Below, piece after piece: positions 12,514-17,133 of a stretch of 17,133 bases of DNA. Where the stretch lies: contig CAMHMW010000025.1 in NCBI GenBank assembly GCA_946186335.1, forward strand, positions 1 through 17,133, read 5' to 3'. The translations under genes were made by a program, and so were the position numbers. Below the pieces are notes generated by a model that saw only the letters and a program-made list of their open reading frames with translations, had not been told where the DNA came from and ran no database searches. Numbering within the stretch: the first letter of the stretch is position 1; each line of letters opens with the position of its first letter. Source of the stretch: an uncultured Candidatus Melainabacteria bacterium. Its GTDB lineage: Bacteria; Cyanobacteriota; Vampirovibrionia; Gastranaerophilales; Gastranaerophilaceae.

Positions 12514-13905
12514 TTAACTCACAAAATTTTTAATTAAATCAACTTTTTCCTGACTGTCTGATTCAATGTAAATTCTCAAAAGCGGTTCCGTACCCGACGG
12601 GCGCACCAAAATCCATGATTTTCCGTCCGTAAGGTACAACTTTACCCCGTCTTTATAATCTTTTTTTGAAACTTTCATGCCGGCAACCTCATCCATTGCT
12701 GAAAATTTTTCAATAGTCGGTTTTACATCCGAAAGATTTTCAAGTTTTTTATCAACCCTTGTATTAATAAAAGAACATCCGACAAAAACAGCCAAATCTT
12801 TTCTTAATTCAACCAGAGTTTTACCCTCATAAGACATTGCCTCCAAAATCAACAGATTAGCCAAAATACCGTCTTTTTCGGGGATATGACCCTGAATACT
12901 CAAACCGCCGGATTCTTCTCCGGCAATTATCGGATTGTATTTTCTCATAGCCTCTCCGACATGTTTAAATCCGACAGGAGTTTCAATTACTTCAACCCCG
13001 AGTTTTTCAGCTGCAATATTCAGCATTAAACTTGCCCCGACTGTTTTTACAAGACAACCTGAGTAATTTTTATTTTTCTTTAAGTGGGTTAAAAGTATTG
13101 CGATTATTTCATTTGGGGTAACATAATCGCCATTTTCGTCAATTACGCCAAATCTGTCAGAATCTCCGTCATTTGCAAATGCGATATAATTTTTGTGCGT
13201 TTTCACATATTCAATCGCCTCCTGCATGTATTGCGGTTTCGGTTCGGGCATTCCGCCTCCGAAATTCGGGTCGTGATACATGTGAATTGCATCATATTCT
13301 ATATCGTTTTTCGAAAGCAGTTTGTCAAAATAACCTATACTTGCCGCATACAAGCCGTCAAAAAGTATATGAAATTTCTTTTGCCCCTCTCTTATTTTTG
13401 CAAAATCGATAATTTCTTCAATGCGCCTGAAATAACTTTTTGAAAAATCGGTTATGAGAAGTTTCCCCTCAACATTTGCATCAAATTCGCAGCCAAGATT
13501 TGAAACTATTTCATCTGTAATTTCTGAAGTTGCAGGACCTGCGTAATCGGGAATAAACTTTATCCCTAGATATTCCGGCGGGTTATGTGATGCGGTGAAC
13601 ATAACAGCACATGCATCCAGATGTTTTGCATTATATGCCAAAACAGGCGTGGGCAAAACTTTATCACTATACAAAACCTTAAAACCCATACAAACAAGAG
13701 TTCTCGCACATTGAAGCGAAAATTCTTTTGCCATATTACGGGGGTCATAACCGACAATTATCGGTTTATAAATTCCGTAATTATCGAAAACATATTTTCC
13801 TATCGCACGGGATACCGTTTCAACGTTTTCTTTGTTAAACTCTTTTCCTACAACAGCACGCCAGCCGTCTGTTCCAAACTTTATATTTTCCATAACCTTT
13901 TCCAT
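12514..13905 (-). CDS. Phosphoglucomutase/phosphomannomutase family protein (alpha-D-phosphohexomutase)
   Basis: 463 residues, the usual four-domain length. It should interconvert hexose 1- and 6-phosphates via a phosphoserine, feeding glycogen, cell-wall or LPS sugar nucleotides. All family motifs are intact: FGTDGWR (10-16), the active-site loop TASHNPPEYLGIK with Ser106, the metal-binding DGDSDR (246-251), the sugar-specificity loop GEESGG (329-334) and the C-terminal phosphate-binding RPSGTEPLLRIY (435-446). Glucose versus mannose preference cannot be settled by eye; GEESGG occurs in both. The first ATG (13905) is 6 nt downstream of a TATAAT box. A second ATG at 13893 has AAAGG only 2 nt upstream, too close, so Met1 and a leaderless message are favoured. 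Divergent from trmFO. Confidence 0.95.
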   Translation of the reverse strand: MEKVMENIKFGTDGWRAVVGKEFNKENVETVSRAIGKYVFDNYGIYKPIIVGYDPRNMAKEFSLQCARTLVCMGFKVLYSDKVLPTPVLAYNAKHLDACAVMFTASHNPPEYLGIKFIPDYAGPATSEITDEIVSNLGCEFDANVEGKLLITDFSKSYFRRIEEIIDFAKIREGQKKFHILFDGLYAASIGYFDKLLSKNDIEYDAIHMYHDPNFGGGMPEPKPQYMQEAIEYVKTHKNYIAFANDGDSDRFGVIDENGDYVTPNEIIAILLTHLKKNKNYSGCLVKTVGASLMLNIAAEKLGVEVIETPVGFKHVGEAMRKYNPIIAGEESGGLSIQGHIPEKDGILANLLILEAMSYEGKTLVELRKDLAVFVGCSFINTRVDKKLENLSDVKPTIEKFSAMDEVAGMKVSKKDYKDGVKLYLTDGKSWILVRPSGTEPLLRIYIESDSQEKVDLIKNFVS

Positions 13906-13911
13906 AACTCA

Positions 13912-13940
13912 ATTATAAAAGGAAGATAAAAATAAGGCAA
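13912..13940 (-). promoter_or_regulatory. Promoter of the phosphohexomutase gene, leaderless geometry
   Basis: Consensus -10 TATAAT (13912-13917), a 17-nt spacer and -35 TTGCCT (13935-13940), read on the minus strand. Only 6 nt separate the -10 from the ATG, so the transcript should start at the start codon. No Shine-Dalgarno sequence can fit. Confidence 0.75.
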
Positions 13941-13954
13941 TCATTTTAAGTTCT

Positions 13955-13980
13955 TGTTGGGCTGAAAGCCAAACTTACAT
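13955..13980. repeat. 26-bp direct repeat, copy 1 (upstream of trmFO)
   Basis: Begins TGTTGGGCTGAAAGCC and ends CTTACAT. It is identical to 15319-15344 at 25 of 26 positions. It contains an inverted repeat, TTGGCT-like arms around GAA (GGCT-GAA-AGCC plus flanks; the one difference weakens the stem). Its last base is the first base of the trmFO -35 box. Confidence 0.8.
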
Positions 13981-14008
13981 TGACACCTGTTTATGTCTTG
14001 GCTAAACT
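13980..14008 (+). promoter_or_regulatory. Promoter of trmFO, leaderless geometry
   Basis: Perfect -35 TTGACA (13980-13985), a 17-nt spacer and -10 TAAACT (14003-14008, 4 of 6). The ATG at 14016 is 7 nt after the -10, so transcription should start at or next to the start codon. There is no purine-rich ribosome binding site before this ATG. Confidence 0.7.
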
Positions 14009-14015
14009 TTTGAAT

Positions 14016-15317
14016 ATGGAAGTTAATGTTATCGGAGCAGGTTTGGCAGGCTCTGAAGCCGCCCTGCAACTCGCAAAAAGAGGGTTTAAAGTTAATCTTT
14101 ACGAAATGCGCCCAAAGGTTGAAACAGGCGCACACACAACTCAGGACTGTGCGGAATTTGTATGTTCAAACAGTCTGGGTTCTTATGAGATAACAAACGG
14201 CAGCGGACTTTTAAAACACGAAATGGAAATTTTGGGCGGGGAACTTATTGAAATTGCAAAAATTCATCAGGTTCCAGCAGGCGGTGCTCTGGCAATAGAC
14301 AGAAGGGCTTTTTCAAAAGCCGTCACCGAAAAAATTGAACAAAACCCTAATATTAATATAATTAGAGAAGAAATGACGAAAATTCCGCAAACTCCGACTA
14401 TAATCGCATCAGGACCATTAACAAGCGAAAATTTTTCACAGGCAATAAAAGAGTTTACAAAAAGCGAATATCTGCATTTCTTTGATGCGATAGCACCGAT
14501 TGTTGAGAAAGAAAGCATAAATTTTGACATCGCTTTTTGGGCAAGCAGGTATGACAAAGGGGAAGCCTCATATATTAATTGTCCGATGAACAAAGAACAA
14601 TATGAAAAGTTCTATAATATATTAATAAATGCCCCCAAAATTGAACGACACGATTTTGAAAAGGGTGCAAAATTTTTTGAAAGCTGTCTGCCAATAGAAG
14701 TTTTGGCATCCCGCGGGGAAGATACCCTGCGTTTCGGACCTATGAAACCCGTCGGACTTATCGATAAACGTACGGGTGAAAAGAATTATGCAGTTGTTCA
14801 GTTAAGACAGGATGATTCTGCAAAAACACTATATAATCTTGTCGGTTTTCAAACAAATCTGAAATGGGGTGCACAAAAAGAACTTTTGCAATCAATTCCC
14901 GGACTGGAAGAATGTAATATTATAAGATACGGGGTTATGCACAGAAACACATTTATCAATTCCCCAACCCTGCTTTATCCGACACTTCAAACCCGTGAAC
15001 GTAAAGACCTGTTTTTTGCGGGACAAATAACGGGAACGGAAGGTTATACCGAATCAATTGCGTCAGGACTTTTGGCAGGAATAAATATGGCAAGATTTTT
15101 AAACGGTGAAGAATTGTTAGAATTACCAAAAGAAACAATGCTCGGGGCATTAACACACTACATTACAGACCCCGAACACAAAGATTTTCAGCCGATAAAT
15201 TCAAACTGGGGAATAGTTCCACCCGTTAATTTGCCTAAAAAAGAACGCAAAAATAAAAAACTCAAAGGGGAACTTATGGCAAACAGGGCAATTGAAACCC
15301 TGAAAACAATAATTTAA
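14016..15317 (+). CDS. trmFO: Methylenetetrahydrofolate-tRNA-(uracil-5-)-methyltransferase TrmFO
   Basis: 433 residues from the ATG I choose, normal for the family. TrmFO makes ribothymidine at U54 of tRNA using methylenetetrahydrofolate and FAD/NAD(P)H. The N-terminal FAD Rossmann motif is VIGAGLAGSEAA (5-16). Next is 'YEMRP' and 'EFVCSNSLGS' with Cys50, then 'FESCLPIEVLASRGEDTLRF' with Cys224. These match the two catalytic cysteines of the Bacillus enzyme (Cys53 and Cys226, from memory). The GidA-like C-terminal 'FFAGQITGTEGYTESIASG' is at 333-351. A TTG 36 bp upstream (13980) is in frame, but it lies in the -35 box and would add non-homologous residues. Divergent from the phosphohexomutase, flanked by 26-bp repeats. 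Confidence 0.96.
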   Translation: MEVNVIGAGLAGSEAALQLAKRGFKVNLYEMRPKVETGAHTTQDCAEFVCSNSLGSYEITNGSGLLKHEMEILGGELIEIAKIHQVPAGGALAIDRRAFSKAVTEKIEQNPNINIIREEMTKIPQTPTIIASGPLTSENFSQAIKEFTKSEYLHFFDAIAPIVEKESINFDIAFWASRYDKGEASYINCPMNKEQYEKFYNILINAPKIERHDFEKGAKFFESCLPIEVLASRGEDTLRFGPMKPVGLIDKRTGEKNYAVVQLRQDDSAKTLYNLVGFQTNLKWGAQKELLQSIPGLEECNIIRYGVMHRNTFINSPTLLYPTLQTRERKDLFFAGQITGTEGYTESIASGLLAGINMARFLNGEELLELPKETMLGALTHYITDPEHKDFQPINSNWGIVPPVNLPKKERKNKKLKGELMANRAIETLKTII

Positions 15318-15318
15318 C

Positions 15319-15344
15319 TGTTGGGCTGAAAGCCCAACTTACAT
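15319..15344. repeat. 26-bp direct repeat, copy 2 (downstream of trmFO), hairpin
   Basis: Begins one base after the trmFO stop. GTTGGGCT (15320-15327), GAA, AGCCCAAC (15331-15338) form a perfect 8-bp stem with a 3-nt loop. It is followed by TTACAT, not a T-run, so it is at most a weak terminator. It is a 25 of 26 match to 13955-13980. Confidence 0.8.
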
Positions 15345-15410
15345 ATTCGTAACAACTTACCCTCTTGCCCACAGTTCTTCTCTTAAACAATATTAATTAC
15401 ATTTATCCCT

Positions 15411-17133
15411 TTATGCAGACAGAGTAAAGATTTCGTAAATTTCTTCGTCTGTAAGTTCTGTAATAATCTTTTCGCCTTCGTAAACCGCAATATCAGCAAG
15501 TTCTTTTTTAGATTTCAGCATTTCGTCAATTTTTTCTTCAAAAGTGCCGAGAGTAATCATTCTGTGAACCATTACATTCTTATCCTGACCGATACGGTAT
15601 GTACGGTCGGTTGCCTGATCTTCAACCGCTGGGTTCCACCAAAGGTCATAGTGAATAACATTTGTCGCTTTTGTAAGGTTCAGACCTGTTCCGCCTGCTT
15701 TCAGCGAAAGTATCATAACTTTGCAATCATCATCATTTTGGAATTTATCTATAAGTTCTTCCCTTTGGGAAACCGTCAGACTTCCGTGGAAGAACAGCGG
15801 CTCAATATTGCATTCCTGAGCCAAAACCTGACATAATATATCACCCATTTCTTTATATTGGGTAAATATAAGAGTTTTTTCGCCATTATCCAGAATGCTT
15901 TGAACAAGGTCAAGACATTTTTCAAGTTTTCCGGACATTTCACGGCTCATTTCACCCGATTTCAGGAACTGATAGGGGTGATTACAAATTTGTTTCAGGG
16001 CAGTAATCAGTTTAAAGATATTACCTCGTCTGTTAACCCCCGTAAATCCGCTGATTTTGGTCATCATTTCATTAAGCGTTTTTTCATAAAGAACAGCCTG
16101 CATTTTTGAAAGATAGCAGTATTCGTTGAGTACCATTTTTTCGGGCAGGTCAGAAATAACGTTTTTGTCTGTTTTCAAACGGCGTAAGACAAAAGGCGAA
16201 ATAGACATTCTGAGTTTGCCTGCACGGGTGTTTTCTTTAAATCTTTCAATAGGAATTGCATAACTTTTCTGAAATTCTCTGAGTGAACCCAGATAACCCT
16301 TGTTGATAAAATCAAAAATACTCCACAATTCTGTTAATCTGTTTTCCACAGGGGTACCGGTCATTGCAATTTTTACATCTGATTTGAGCATCTTAATGGC
16401 AAGTGTTTGTGCGGTATCAGGATTTTTGATATTTTGGGCTTCATCAACAATAATAACACTCCATGCCTGTTTTTTGAGTTCTTCAACATCAATTCTCATA
16501 ATTGCATAAGTCGTCAAAATAACATCGTGTTCAACATCAAGTTTTCTGTCCGTTCCGTGATAAATAACCGCATCCAAAGTTGGTGCAAACATCTGTAATT
16601 CTTTCATCCAGTTACCCATAAGAGTTGTCGGACAGATAACCAAAACCGGCTTTTTAAGTTTTCCTTCCTCTTTCATTTTGAGAACAAGGCTAATTACCTG
16701 AATAGTTTTACCTAACCCCATATCATCAGCCATACAGGAGCCAAAACCTTTTGAAACATTTGTCCAGAGCCATTTTAAACCTATTTCCTGATACGGTCTT
16801 AACTCTCCGTTCAATGATTTCGGAATTGTCATTTCCACTGGCTTTGTAAAATCGTTTAAAACTCTTGCAAATGCGGCATCATAATCAAAATCATACTGTT
16901 CAAACTGACCCGACAACGATGCGTGTATAAGTTCCATTCGGGACATTGATTTGAGGTTTGATTTTGCAATTTGTTCAAATATTTTTTTGCTTTCTTCCTG
17001 ATCTATCAAAACATACTTGTTTTTGTATTTTATTAAACCATTGTTATTTTCAAGAAGTTTTTGATATTCCTCGATGGATATTTTTTCACTTCCGATAGCA
17101 ATTTCATAAGAGAAATCCAAGATATCGTCCAGT
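15411..17133 (-). CDS. SNF2-family DNA-dependent ATPase/helicase-like protein, N-terminus beyond window
   Basis: The reading frame is open to the right edge (LDDI precedes a TTG at 17118-17120), so this is the C-terminal 573 residues of a longer gene. Bacterial SNF2 proteins usually carry an N-terminal SWIM zinc finger and helper domain, not visible here. Motifs in order, counted from the window-edge residue: LRPYQ (111-115), Walker A DDMGLGKT (136-143), DEAQ box VDEAQNIKN (229-237), motif III TGTPVENR (258-265). Later come the helicase C-terminal 'LIFTQY', 'LSLKAGGTGLNL' (motif V) and 'QATDRTYRIGQ' (motif VI). All look intact. SNF2 enzymes use ATP to translocate on duplex DNA and remodel protein-DNA complexes; the bacterial role is often unknown. 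It is convergent with trmFO. Confidence 0.95.
   Translation of the reverse strand, partial: LDDILDFSYEIAIGSEKISIEEYQKLLENNNGLIKYKNKYVLIDQEESKKIFEQIAKSNLKSMSRMELIHASLSGQFEQYDFDYDAAFARVLNDFTKPVEMTIPKSLNGELRPYQEIGLKWLWTNVSKGFGSCMADDMGLGKTIQVISLVLKMKEEGKLKKPVLVICPTTLMGNWMKELQMFAPTLDAVIYHGTDRKLDVEHDVILTTYAIMRIDVEELKKQAWSVIIVDEAQNIKNPDTAQTLAIKMLKSDVKIAMTGTPVENRLTELWSIFDFINKGYLGSLREFQKSYAIPIERFKENTRAGKLRMSISPFVLRRLKTDKNVISDLPEKMVLNEYCYLSKMQAVLYEKTLNEMMTKISGFTGVNRRGNIFKLITALKQICNHPYQFLKSGEMSREMSGKLEKCLDLVQSILDNGEKTLIFTQYKEMGDILCQVLAQECNIEPLFFHGSLTVSQREELIDKFQNDDDCKVMILSLKAGGTGLNLTKATNVIHYDLWWNPAVEDQATDRTYRIGQDKNVMVHRMITLGTFEEKIDEMLKSKKELADIAVYEGEKIITELTDEEIYEIFTLSA

Noticed and set aside
13629..13640. 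CATTATATGC-like match to the S10-L3 spacer 10-mer
   Set aside because: It lies within the phosphohexomutase coding sequence and is expected by chance in AT-rich DNA.
13980..14015. TTG upstream start for TrmFO adding 12 residues
   Set aside because: The added residues are unlike TrmFO proteins, and the TTG is part of a perfect -35 box. The ATG at 14016 gives the normal 'VIGAGLAG' start.
17118..17120. TTG as the start of the SNF2 protein
   Set aside because: The frame stays open to the window edge, so the gene is truncated by the window rather than starting here.
1..17133. CRISPR array, tRNA/rRNA gene, transposase or prophage gene
   Set aside because: I looked for regularly spaced repeats, tRNA-like cloverleaf ends and transposase motifs and saw none.

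Overview
The window looks like a piece of a low-GC bacterial chromosome carrying the S10-spc ribosomal protein cluster. My best lineage guess is Candidatus Gastranaerophilales/Melainabacteria, the non-photosynthetic relatives of Cyanobacteria. This is inference. It rests on the AT-rich codon use, a folate-type TrmFO, AAAGGA/AGGAG ribosome binding sites, and two unrelated proteins that begin with an 'NN...P.FG' N-terminus that I associate with that group. No 16S gene is present to settle it.

Layout, left to right. 1-1132 (+): a GNAT-like protein, an intergenic palindromic repeat, and a single-domain LuxR-type HTH protein. 1135-1161: a bidirectional terminator. 1183-2794 (-): S8, L6 and L18, ending at that terminator. 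2795-3110: a divergent control region with the S8 promoter and a structured leader. 3111-4094 (+): a putative lysozyme-fold protein inserted antisense in the cluster. 4101-4129: a second bidirectional terminator. 4256-11597 (-): S10, L3, L4, L23, L2, S19, L22, S3, L16, L29, S17, L14, L24, L5 and S14, driven by a good promoter at 11715-11743. 11833-12411 (-): a lineage-specific hypothetical with its own terminator. 12514-13905 (-): a phosphohexomutase. 14016-15317 (+): trmFO, divergent from it. 15411-17133 (-): a SNF2-family ATPase that runs off the right edge.

The ribosomal proteins would be made from two transcripts rather than one. The block is cut between S14 and S8 and stops after L18, so S5, L30, L15 and SecY are not here. 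The 5' leaders of the two transcripts share a collinear series of short sequence blocks, suggesting common regulation or common descent. Many spacers inside the operon are unusually long (66-202 bp) and contain small inverted repeats. The divergent pgm-like and trmFO genes both have promoters that place transcription start at, or within a base or two of, the start codon, so both may be leaderless.
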